NCBI RefSeq assembly: GCF_030056665.1 | Contig: NZ_JASHIG010000021.1 | Strand: one strand, 5' to 3' | DNA length: 64,000 nt | From: Flectobacillus roseus | Lineage (GTDB): Bacteria; Bacteroidota; Bacteroidia; Cytophagales; Spirosomataceae | Shown here: piece by piece, positions 54,419 to 64,000 of the stretch | How the letters are laid out: the number at the start of each line of letters is the position of its first letter | Position numbering within the stretch: position 1 is the stretch's first letter | Program-made: the position numbers and the translations under genes | Notes under the pieces: model-generated | The model's input: only the letters and a program-made list of their open reading frames with translations | The model's database searches: none | Told to the model about the DNA's origin: nothing

Positions 54419-55252
54419 ATGCGAATAAAATTACACCTAAAGCCAGTACGTGATAAACAGGCTTTGATTTTTAACTATCAGTATGCCATTCAGGCATGGA
54501 TATATGGTTTGTTGGCGAGGTCTGACAAGGATTATAGTCAATTTCTTCATGATGAAGGTTACCTAATTGGAGAAAGTAAAAAGTCCTTCAAGCATTTTAC
54601 GTTCTCCTCTTTACAACTTGGACGAACAAAACTAATTCAAAAAGGAGATAAACACATTGAACTATCTTTGGATACTATCTTCCTTACCTTATCATTTTGT
54701 GTCGATTCTGCTGCCAAAGCTTTCATGATTGGATTGTTTCAGTCTCAAGAGCTGAGCCTTTTCAATATGGATTATAAAGCAGATTTTATCGTCGAAAGAG
54801 TTGAGTCTTTGCAAATACCAGCTTTACACTTTAATCACTCTCAGACTGTTACAAAAATTTTCAAAGTAGATTCTCCAATGGTATTGGCTGAAGAGAAAAA
54901 TGGGATAACTGAATATATTTCGCCAATTGATAGTAGATACGAAAGACTATTTTCCATCAATCTTTGGGATAAGTATCGTTCTTTGGAGAAAACTAAATCT
55001 TTTGATTTAGACCCTAATTTGGTTCAAAATATTATACAATGGAAGCTTGTTAGTAATCCTGAAAACATCAAACGTAAAGGTTTGATAGTTAAAGAAGGAA
55101 AAGGTAAGCAACAAATCAAAATAATTGGTTTTGAAAACCTCACATTTGAAGTAACTGCACCAGAGAATGTCCTAGCAGTTGGATATTTAGGTGGATTTGG
55201 TAAATACTGTGCAATGGGATGTGGGTTTACAAATATTGTTACTGAAGAATAA
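54419..55252 (+). CDS. cas6: Cas6 CRISPR RNA endonuclease (second copy)
   Basis: 277 residues, longer than the Cas6b-like protein at 46391. N-terminal ferredoxin-like half, and the C-terminal GYLGGFGKYCAMGCGF glycine-rich loop of classic Cas6. It is the last gene of the Cmr operon and is followed by array 2, so it probably processes the 29-nt repeats. Tyr and Ser residues near position 25-40 and a possible His replace the usual single His, which cannot be resolved by eye. Confidence 0.8.
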   Translation: MRIKLHLKPVRDKQALIFNYQYAIQAWIYGLLARSDKDYSQFLHDEGYLIGESKKSFKHFTFSSLQLGRTKLIQKGDKHIELSLDTIFLTLSFCVDSAAKAFMIGLFQSQELSLFNMDYKADFIVERVESLQIPALHFNHSQTVTKIFKVDSPMVLAEEKNGITEYISPIDSRYERLFSINLWDKYRSLEKTKSFDLDPNLVQNIIQWKLVSNPENIKRKGLIVKEGKGKQQIKIIGFENLTFEVTAPENVLAVGYLGGFGKYCAMGCGFTNIVTEE

Positions 55253-55461
55253 ACCTACACTAGACGTCGTCGATGTCAGAAATGTTCCTTGAAATCTTGA
55301 TAATAATTGACTTCTAAAGGTTAGCATTTAAGTTAACTGATTGAATATCAAATGTCGTCGAATCCCCATATAAATCATATTAGTGAAGGTCGACGACTAA
55401 AAGTTAAATAAAAATCGTTAAATGTGCCCTTGATTTAAAAACTAGAGGCTATTTTTAACGG
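55253..55461 (+). promoter_or_regulatory. leader of CRISPR array 2 with repeated GTCGTCGA
   Basis: 209 bp of AT-rich sequence before the first repeat. GTCGTCGA occurs at 55266-55273 and 55354-55361 and in inverted form, TCGACGAC, at 55390-55397; the last two could pair as an 8-bp stem. GC-rich motifs stand out in this context and could bind the acquisition complex or a regulator. Confidence 0.6.
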
Positions 55462-58400
55462 CTTCGAATTGAACCGTGTGGAATTGAAACGAGGAACTCC
55501 AGGATTATCTACTGCAGGAATACATCTTCGAATTGAACCGTGTGGAATTGAAACAAAGACCTATTTGGTTGTCCATCATTTCAGCACATGATGGAGCATA
55601 CTTCGAATTGAACCGTGTGGAATTGAAACAAAGACCTATTAATTACAAGCCTTTTCGTGATTTTGTCTTCGAATTGAACCGTGTGGAATTGAAACACTGG
55701 TGTAGCAACGACAAGAACACAGGAAATTCTTCTTCGAATTGAACCGTGTGGAATTGAAACGTATAAACGCCTCAAAAAAAAGTACGGAATACTGGACTTC
55801 GAATTGAACCGTGTGGAATTGAAACATGTTTCGCCTTCTCCGTAGGCATTTATCCCACCTTCTTCGAATTGAACCGTGTGGAATTGAAACCGATCAAACC
55901 AACGAAAATCATTTTATCGGTTGTGTCTCTTCGAATTGAACCGTGTGGAATTGAAACATAATGATGTGATTCAAGCCCTTGAAAGTATTATTCTTCGAAT
56001 TGAACCGTGTGGAATTGAAACTGGACGGAAGCGACTGTAAAAGTTGAGTTGCCAGAACTTCGAATTGAACCGTGTGGAATTGAAACTCGGATTTCTACTC
56101 AAGCACATAGGCTCAAAGGTCCTTCGAATTGAACCGTGTGGAATTGAAACAGGTCAAAATTACACCAATGACGTTTCCTGTTTGGCTTCGAATTGAACCG
56201 TGTGGAATTGAAACAAGTTTACTACTCTGTTTTTTTGAAGAAGTTTACCCTTCGAATTGAACCGTGTGGAATTGAAACTGGTATTAAGTATTGGTTAGGT
56301 GTAGAAAGGGGAGACTTCGAATTGAACCGTGTGGAATTGAAACAGAAGCAAACGGATGCACAGCTCGACCAGCTCGATGCCTTCGAATTGAACCGTGTGG
56401 AATTGAAACAGTGGTAACTTATTAATTATGCGGTAATTAGGTAAACTTCGAATTGAACCGTGTGGAATTGAAACAGATAACGCCAGGCGCTCGCAAACAA
56501 TTTGATGCAACCTTCGAATTGAACCGTGTGGAATTGAAACGAGCCTAAATGAGAGTCAAATACAAAATCGCCCTGTTCTTCGAATTGAACCGTGTGGAAT
56601 TGAAACACCGATACACAATAACCTCCTTGCTTAGTCTCAACTTCGAATTGAACCGTGTGGAATTGAAACATTCAAGAAAAGCATAAGTTTCATCCATCAT
56701 TTGCCCTTCGAATTGAACCGTGTGGAATTGAAACACAATCCAAACCGCCCCCGCGTTTAGGTGCGATTTTCTTCGAATTGAACCGTGTGGAATTGAAACT
56801 TAACTCCCTTTTCTCTAACAATATTATCAATATACCTCTTCGAATTGAACCGTGTGGAATTGAAACCTGGAGTGTACCGTGCGCTCGTTAGTGAAACTAT
56901 ACACCTTCGAATTGAACCGTGTGGAATTGAAACTGTTATAAGGTGGTTGTTAAGGGTAAAAATTATTGTTCTTCGAATTGAACCGTGTGGAATTGAAACC
57001 AGCTTCAGTAACGCTTACCTCATCAAAACCACTAACACTTCGAATTGAACCGTGTGGAATTGAAACGAATTTCTTCTAAGTACCTCAATGTGAGATTTTA
57101 CCCTTCGAATTGAACCGTGTGGAATTGAAACTTTAAGCTGATTTTTGCTCAAATCAAATACCTCAGACTCTTCGAATTGAACCGTGTGGAATTGAAACAA
57201 GACAAAGGATTTGAAATACAGATTTTGTATTCTGTACCTTCGAATTGAACCGTGTGGAATTGAAACATTTCTTCCGTAGCAATAGTTAAGTATCTGAAAT
57301 TGCTTCGAATTGAACCGTGTGGAATTGAAACTGATAAGTTCTCAACAGTTGTCTGTAGAAGTCAACACTTCGAATTGAACCGTGTGGAATTGAAACGCGT
57401 GAAGCAGCCTCAAACTTACGAAGCTGTTCAGTCTTCGAATTGAACCGTGTGGAATTGAAACAAGTTTTCCGTCCTTTCTTTCTTCCAAAGTTCCTTTACT
57501 TCGAATTGAACCGTGTGGAATTGAAACCCTACTTGTAATGTAAGTGCTGTTGCAAAACGACTATCCTTCGAATTGAACCGTGTGGAATTGAAAACTGCAA
57601 CATCCCCAATAAACCCAGAATCAATCAAATCTTCGAATTGAACCGTGTGGAATTGAAACGTTTGCGGAGCTTTTTTTTGCTTTTGCTCACTAGACTTCGA
57701 ATTGAACCGTGTGGAATTGAAACACGGCTTTAGCTTCGTCATTGTGTCGGTTGATGTTGTCTTCGAATTGAACCGTGTGGAATTGAAACGAGGCATCTTT
57801 TAGGACAAAAGAGGCTGATAATGATCTTCGAATTGAACCGTGTGGAATTGAAACTACAACTCTGGATATTTTGATTTTAGCAGTTTTTCCTCTTCGAATT
57901 GAACCGTGTGGAATTGAAACATTTCTATCATATTTTTATGGCGTTACATTATTCTTTCCTTTGAATCGAACCGTGTGGAATTGAAACAGTACATAGACAC
58001 GGTTATTTTTGTCAAGTCCTTGAATCTTTGAATCGAACCGCGTGGAATTGAAACAGCGGATACCCTGCGCGCGCCCACGCTTTTACTACGGCTTTGAATC
58101 GAACCGTGTGGAATTGAAACTGTTGTAGTTTTTGTGAATAGAGGTTAAGTGAATCCTTTGCATCGAACCGTGTAGAATTGAAACTTTATTAAGTAATATT
58201 CTGGGATGGCAAAACACTCTTCTTTGAATCGAACCGTGTGGAATTGAAACGACGGTTACAGGGGCTTAGCAATCGTAGCAGACGACCCCTTTGAATCGAA
58301 CCGTGTGGAATTGAAACGAAGTGACAAAAAGACTACAGCATTCAGGGAGTTTGTCTTCGAATTGAACCGTGTGGAATTGAAACGCGATTCCGCACTGGAT

Positions 58401-61400
58401 TATTTTTTTTGCATCCACTTCGAATTGAACCGTGTGGAATTGAAACAACTCTCGGATAATGTTTCCTTTGCGGTCTTTTTTCTTCTAATTGAACCGTGTG
58501 GAATTGAAACAGCGTAGTGCCCACTGTTAGCACGTCGTAGTTTGCACTTCTAATTGAACCGTGTGGAATTGAAACAAATCCTTTTCAATGCCTTTTTGCT
58601 TCATTAGCTTACTTCGAATTGAACCGTGTGGAATTGAAACAAGAGATGAAAATACATTAGTGTTTGAGATAAGTTACCCTTCGAATTGAACCGTGTGGAA
58701 TTGAAACAATTCTATATAGCCTGCATAATCGGCGTTAAAAGATACTTCGAATTGAACCGTGTGGAATTGAAACTAGGTGTAAAAGTAGAATTATTGGTAG
58801 AGTTCGTTCACTTCGAATTGAACCGTGTGGAATTGAAACGTAATTGCTCGTCGGTTGAGTTTGCCTCTACAGCACTTCGAATTGAACCTTGTGGAATTGA
58901 AACATCATAGTTTCGCCTCCTCATCTTTCCATAATTGCCTTCGAATTGAACCGTGTGGAATTGAAACTAATATCTACGCTTACCGTCCGCCGACGTTGTT
59001 TCTTCGAATTGAACCGTGTGGAATTGAAACCTCGTTTACTTTCGTCTTTACTTCGTAGCAAGTACTTCTTCGAATTGAACCGTGTGGAATTGAAACGAGT
59101 TTAAGGTGTAAGTTAAACTTGCACCTCCTTTAACTTCGAATTGAACCGTGTGGAATTGAAACTTGGTATAATTCATTAGTACGGTGTACATTGCCTCACG
59201 ACTTCGAATTGAACCGTGTGGAATTGAAACTCAAAGCCCTACTTTGCCAAATAAGATTGGTATGAGGCTTCGAATTGAACCGTGTGGAATTGAAACTGTA
59301 GCACTTCACGTCGATAATTTCCAGTCGTCCATCTTCGAATTGAACCGTGTGGAATTGAAACAGCATCCAGCTTGGACACTCTACAGCCAAATCTCCAACT
59401 TCGAATTGAACCGTGTGGAATTGAAACCCTATGGAGCTACAGCTATCAATGGAAGGTTTATTCTTCGAATTGAACCGTGTGGAATTGAAACTAAAAGTAT
59501 CCCTCTACACGTCCCTGGGGAACGCCTGCTTCGAATTGAACCGTGTGGAATTGAAACTTAATCAATCGATGTGGACCAGCATGGACTGTTTTGCACTTCG
59601 AATTGAACCGTGTGGAATTGAAACAAATCTACGCTCATTTTCAGGTAATGTATGCGAATCTTCGAATTGAACCGTGTGGAATTGAAACATCTGTGCCTTG
59701 TAGTTCTGAATCAATCCTTCAAATCTTCGAATTGAACCGTGTGGAATTGAAACTGTCTTGTTCGTAGATATCGTCTAGCCTGTTAATGATCTTCGAATTG
59801 AACCGTGTGGAATTGAAACTCAATAGATTCAATGAGCTTCAAAAGACCTTTTTTCCTCTTCGAATTGAACCGTGTGGAATTGAAACTGAACTGCTTTGGA
59901 GTCTGGTAAGCATTTGGTCGATCTTCGAATTGAACCGTGTGGAATTGAAACATGAGATCAGAGAATAAAGAATTGGTCCTTGTATATTCCTTCGAATTGA
60001 ACCGTGTGGAATTGAAACACGTTTTTCAAAAACTTAAAAGCCATATTTTTTTATGACGTCGAATTGAAGCGTGTGGAATTGAAACCCGTCTAATACTGCT
60101 TTGGTTACGGTAAACTGTGGCTGCTACGAATTGAACCGTGTGGAATTGAAACTACTTGAAATAATCATCGTAGTTGGCCTTTTTGGGGCTTCGAATTGAA
60201 CCGTTTGGAATTGAAACTGGCGTGGGCCGTCGGGTACGCCCGCGTTGCGTACATCTTCGAATTAAACCATGTGGAATTGTAACTCGACAAAAGAGTCTGC
60301 TATTTGGTCGAAGCCGTCGATTCGAATTGAGCCGCGTGGAATTGAAACAATCAAAGGGAGTTTTTTGATCTTTGTTTCATCTTCTTCGAATTGAACCGTG
60401 TGGAATTGAAACGAAATAGACGAAAAGGAATTACAAAAGATAATTGACCTTCGAATTGAACTGTGTGGAATTGAAACAAAGCTGTTCGACTCCTAGTACG
60501 TGCCCATACTGTTCTTCGAATTGAACCGTGTGGAATTGAAACAAGTGTGCATCTATCATCAAATCCCGATATCGCTCCTTCGAATTGAACCGTATGGAAT
60601 TGAAACATGTTGTACAGATCTATTGTAGAGGCTGTAGTATAGACTTCGAATTGAACCGTGTGGAATTGAAACTGCAAGGCTCAAAGTGTAGTACCTTGTT
60701 CGGTCTACAACTTCGAATTGAACCGTGTGGAATTGAAACCAGGAAATCAATCTACCAATATAACCTCTTTCTCTTCTTCGAATTGAACCCTGTGGAATTG
60801 AAACATAGGAAAATCGTTTATGGCACTGTTCGCTGGTTGGCTTTGAATTGAACCGTGTGGAATTGAGACAAGAAAGGTGCTGAAAATTCATCAGTATTAA
60901 TAATCCTCGAATTGAACCGTGTGGAATTGAAACTGAGTTATGCCCTCCTATTTTATTCCACAGCTTTGTACTTCGAATTGAACCGTGTGGAATTGAAACA
61001 CGTTTTTTCCGATTCGACAAGAAGTTCATTATGCTTCGAATTGAACCGTGTGGAATTGAAACCGCTTTTGATTGATTTCATATTGAAGGATATTAATTCT
61101 TTGAATTGAACCGTGAGGAATTGAAACCTGATTACTGCTGAAACCTCAGCGCCAGCCTCTCCCTTCGAATTGAACCGTGTGGAATTGAAACAGCAAAACG
61201 AGCGAGTTGAGAGTGAGTGATTAACGTGCATCGAATTGAACCGTGTGGAATTGAAACCCACGCTAACAAGGCGCGGGCGCGTTGACATTAGCGCACTTCG
61301 AATTGAACCGTGTGGAATTGAAACTGTTACAGAGTTACAATAATTACAGTCTTATAGTGGACTTTGAATTGAACCGTGTGGAATTGAAACTATTGTAAAA

Positions 61401-62642
61401 CGTGCCTTAAATCGTCTTTAGCTTCCACTTCGAATTGAACCGTGTGGAATTGAAACAAAATATCGGTACTTTCTACGGCTCTAGTTACCTTCTTCGAATT
61501 GAACCGTGTGGAATCGAAACATTTTAGCGCCGATCATTCTGTCAACCTCACTTTTAACCTGCGAATTGAACCGTGTGGAATTGAACCGTGTGGAATTGAA
61601 ACAAGTTCTGGATAATATAATGCAGTTGGATTATTTTTTTGCTGCGAATTGAACCGTGTGGAATTGAAACATTTCTACGTCGAGTGATGAACAATACACA
61701 TTGGCTCTTCGAATTGAACCGTGTGGAATTGAAACTTGCTCCACGATTTTTTGTGCCTCTGCTGAGCCTGCTTCTAATTGAACCGCGTGGAATTGAAACT
61801 CTTTTTTACAGCCTTGTAGAACAACAAAAAAGAATAGCTATGAATTGAACCGTGTGGAATTGAAACCAACTCGAAAAAACAACTACTAATTATTCAAAAT
61901 CCTTCGAATTGAACCGTGTGGAATTGAAACATGGGATGGTAGAACGTCAGTCTCAAACCATTTCTGCTTCGAATTGAACCGTGTGGAATTGAAACAGTAC
62001 AGGAGAGGGAGCATAGTACAGTAAAGCCACTTCTTCGAATTGAACCGTGTGGAATTGAAACAAAATATCGGTACTTTCTACGGCTCTAGTTACCTTCTTC
62101 GAATTGAACCGTGTGGAATTGAAACACAAAGGCTAATAACTCATAAGCTTCTTCCCATTCTTCGAATTGAACCGTGTGGAATTGAAACATAATCGGATAA
62201 TGTTTTCAAGGAACTTGACCATACTACGAATTGAACCGTGTAGAATTGAAACCCTTCTTCAAAATAAAGCCCTAATTTATCCTCTTTACTTTGAATTGAA
62301 CTGTGTGGAATTGAAACTTGATTGCCTCTACTTTAGATGGTTCTTTTGCAACTTCGAATTGAACCGTGTGGAATTGAAACACACCTACAAATGTGTCAAG
62401 CTTTACGAGTAGAAAACTTCGAATTGAACCGTGTGGATTTGAAACATTTCAGTAAATACCAGTGAAACACTTGAGCCTTTCTTCTTCGAATTGATTGTAT
62501 GGAATTGAAACAAGTTTTTTCTAATCTCCAATAGCTTGGCCAATACTCTTCGGATTGAACCATGTGGAATTGAAATGCGAATAGGGGAGGGGTTTCTTGA
62601 ATCCACTTTGGTGATTTCGAACAGAACAGTGTGGAATTAATC
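55462..62642 (+). CRISPR. CRISPR array 2: about 110 repeats of 29 nt
   Basis: Repeats read CTTCGAATTGAACCG, then TGTGGAATTGAAAC, 29 nt in all, ending in the type III tag ATTGAAAC. By hand count there are about 109 spacers of mostly 34-39 nt. Repeats at the left are uniform; those beyond about 60050 carry more changes and the last three are degenerate, so the leader is on the left. The block at 57959-58317 (six repeats) reads CTTTGAATCGAACC. Peculiar spots: a 46-nt second spacer, an identical spacer at 61457-61491 and 62062-62096, and a partly duplicated repeat at 61561-61602. Confidence 0.95.
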
Positions 62643-62644
62643 AC

Positions 62645-62680
62645 TTAGCTCAACCTATGAATTATCCAAGGTTGAGCTAA
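62645..62680. terminator. 11-bp hairpin at the end of array 2
   Basis: TTAGCTCAACC pairs perfectly with GGTTGAGCTAA around a 14-nt loop, directly after the last degenerate repeat. Confidence 0.7.
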
Positions 62681-62717
62681 CTATGACATATATCGATTAG
62701 ATAACTAATGCCAAATT

Positions 62718-63269
62718 TTACCAATAGTACTCCTTCCGCTCCTCTGGAGTACCTTCATTTACCCATCTTTCATATACATAGGTTCCATCTTCAAGGTATC
62801 CTGCTACTTCATCAGGTCTCGTACCATTACTAAATTGATAGATAGGAATACCATTGTAATAGTCTAAAATGGTTTTAGTATCAATGCCATATTGATTTGT
62901 CTGTGGGTTATAAGGCTCAGTTGTGAATATCCAGATATTATTTTGTTGGTATTGATACACAATTGTTCCATCGTAAAGATATCCAAAAGCAAATTGCCCC
63001 GCAGGTCGTTTTGAATCCTTAATCTTGTACACGTCTTTTCCCTCCCAATTTATTTGAACAGTTGCAGTATCAACTCCGTATTCATTAATGGTGGTATCAA
63101 TTCCTCTGATTTTATTAGATATTTTGGTTAGAGTGTTCGAATTACTTGATTTGTTGTTAGAAGGGTTTGTGGAGCTAGAAAATAAACTCCACCATCCCTT
63201 CGATTTTCCAATGAAGTAGGTTATTACTGCTAATACAATTGTTGCGATAATGAAGAGTGTCTTTTTCAT
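62718..63269 (-). CDS. hypothetical membrane-anchored protein with two repeats
   Basis: 183 residues from the ATG ending at 63269; an upstream in-frame extension of 41 residues is ignored because MKKTLFIIATIVLAVITYF is a typical anchor. After a Ser/Asn-rich linker, two imperfect units of about 50 residues follow, each beginning YG(V/I)DT and containing a DGT(I/Y)VY motif. Exported domain with an inner-membrane anchor, or an uncleaved signal. Host gene, function unknown. Confidence 0.6.
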   Translation of the reverse strand: MKKTLFIIATIVLAVITYFIGKSKGWWSLFSSSTNPSNNKSSNSNTLTKISNKIRGIDTTINEYGVDTATVQINWEGKDVYKIKDSKRPAGQFAFGYLYDGTIVYQYQQNNIWIFTTEPYNPQTNQYGIDTKTILDYYNGIPIYQFSNGTRPDEVAGYLEDGTYVYERWVNEGTPEERKEYYW

Positions 63270-63856
63270 TTTAGTGGTTTTGGTAGCAATAGTTAGATTG
63301 TTAATTTCTGATATCGTCCTGATCAGGCAAAGCTTGTGAAATTTTTGGTAGCAAAAACAACTACAACAGTTGTCTGCAGTAGAGCTGGCCATTACCTTTT
63401 TGCTACCAAAAAATAAAAATTTGTTACTTGTGTGACGTTATTTGATTTAATTCGTTTTAAATACAATAGGTGTAGAACTATTAAGTTAGAAAAAGCCCTT
63501 CGGTTTTACTGGAGGGCTTTTCTTATTTGTAATTCTTTGTACTTTAATCGACCCTTAAATGGTACATGAACATTGCATTGTATGAGTCTTATTTAATCCT
63601 TATAAAATCGAAATAAAACTTGTACCTATTACCAAAGTTTTATTTTACTTGTTTTGTTGAATTTGTGAACAATTAATTCTAGCTTCAAAACACAAACTCT
63701 TTTGTTAAATATTGCCTGTGAGAATTGTTGTTTCAGAGTTAAATACATTAAATTGTGAGAGTGCATAAGCTCCTAGGCAAATTATAAACTTCTATGAAAA
63801 TTTAACGTTTCAGAAATTTCTATACATTGGTTTTAACGTTATCCTAAATATTTCTC
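63270..63856. terminator. intergenic region with terminator
   Basis: 587 bp between a leftward and a rightward gene. A hairpin AAAAGCCCTTC with GGAGGGCTTTT (63491-63521) is visible. The rest is AT-rich and shows no gene; a promoter for the gene at 63857 is presumed to lie just before it. Confidence 0.5.
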
Positions 63857-64000
63857 ATGAAATCTACAATTCTTAAATCACTTGCCATTTTTCTTGTATT
63901 AACCGTATCCGCTTGTGAAGAGGAAATTACGACTCCAACAAACCTTATCCTAAATGTTACAGATACTAAAGGTAGACCCATTAAAGATTTTGAATTTTCC
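63857..64000 (+). CDS. lipoprotein, 5' part only (runs off the window)
   Basis: 48 codons are present. A hydrophobic leader ends in a lipobox VSAC, giving a lipoprotein that continues EEEITTP; the rest lies beyond the window. Function cannot be assigned. Confidence 0.7.
   Translation, partial: MKSTILKSLAIFLVLTVSACEEEITTPTNLILNVTDTKGRPIKDFEFS

Noticed and set aside
55961..55992. Spacer encoding NDVIQALES, similar to the S49 protease segment SDVIEALKN
   Set aside because: Identity is limited to about 17 of 23 nt and the crRNA would be sense to the mRNA, opposite to the clear matches.
60153..60188. Spacer resembling gene 38298-38852 near the peptide DYFK
   Set aside because: About 20 of 32 positions agree; suggestive because another spacer hits the same gene, but not strong enough.
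60543..60577. Spacer whose reverse complement encodes YRDLM like the portal protein
   Set aside because: Only 14 of 15 nt agree in one stretch and about half overall; chance is likely with so many spacers.
55462..62642. Many open frames on both strands inside array 2
   Set aside because: They translate the CRISPR repeat (for example ELNRVELK or FQFHTVQFE every 21-22 residues) and are not genes.

Overview
The window is AT-rich chromosomal DNA of a member of the Bacteroidota, most likely a free-living Cytophagales-type bacterium (genus not resolved). The evidence is the near absence of Shine-Dalgarno sequences, an IntDOT-like tyrosine recombinase, a DUF4494 gene, short lipoproteins with SCKK/SCEE-type lipoboxes, and a Cmr operon with a Cas6b-like processing enzyme. 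It holds two blocks: a complete-looking prophage (about 0.5-44.0 kb) and, less than 1 kb further on, a type III-B CRISPR-Cas locus with two different arrays (44.95-62.64 kb). A few ordinary host genes flank them.

Prophage. The rightward late genes run from 0.5 to 32.8 kb. Tail-fibre and appendage genes come first (1.0-8.0 kb; one carries a signal peptide, one ends in an SGNH hydrolase). Next is the head block, with S49 protease/scaffold, major capsid protein and several small genes, closed by the two terminase genes (8.1-15.6 kb). A cargo region follows, with a SymE-like toxin, a DUF932 protein and unknowns (16.0-19.1 kb). Then come portal and connector genes (19.1-23.1 kb), a lysis cassette (M15 endolysin, unimolecular-spanin-like lipoprotein, two small membrane proteins; 23.1-24.8 kb), and the tape measure with distal tail genes (24.9-32.8 kb). 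The starts of the head, connector and tail blocks share a promoter-like leader, TGTCCTTT followed about 24-30 nt later by TTTCG, ending 8-9 nt before the ATG. Leftward early and accessory genes occupy 32.8-38.9 kb. A cluster of DnaA boxes (38.8-38.9 kb), a roughly 500-nt multi-hairpin non-coding region (39.0-39.5 kb) and three tRNA or tRNA-like genes, including tRNA-Phe and an initiator-type tRNA-Met, lie beside them. The right end carries a divergent regulatory switch with five operator-like iterons spaced exactly 11 bp apart, an XRE repressor and the integrase. No polymerase, helicase or primase gene was recognised, so replication probably relies on host DnaA.

CRISPR-Cas locus. Array 1 has 17 repeats of 37 nt and lies beside a short Cas6b-like gene. 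The operon continues cmr1, cmr2 (cas10), cmr3, a CARF-PD-(D/E)XK effector nuclease, cmr4, cmr5, cmr6 and a second, longer Cas6. Array 2 follows with about 110 repeats of 29 nt. Cas10 has an intact GGDD motif but no HD domain, so the CARF nuclease is the likely executor, activated by cyclic oligoadenylate. No cas1 or cas2 is present in the window.

The most interesting point is the link between the two blocks. Three spacers of array 2 match the neighbouring prophage: one over 34 of 36 nt, one over 29 of 37 nt, and one over 25 contiguous nt. In the inferred direction of array transcription all three crRNAs are antisense to predicted prophage transcripts. The cell therefore carries RNA-directed immunity against early transcripts of a prophage it tolerates, as expected for transcription-dependent type III immunity coexisting with a silent lysogen.
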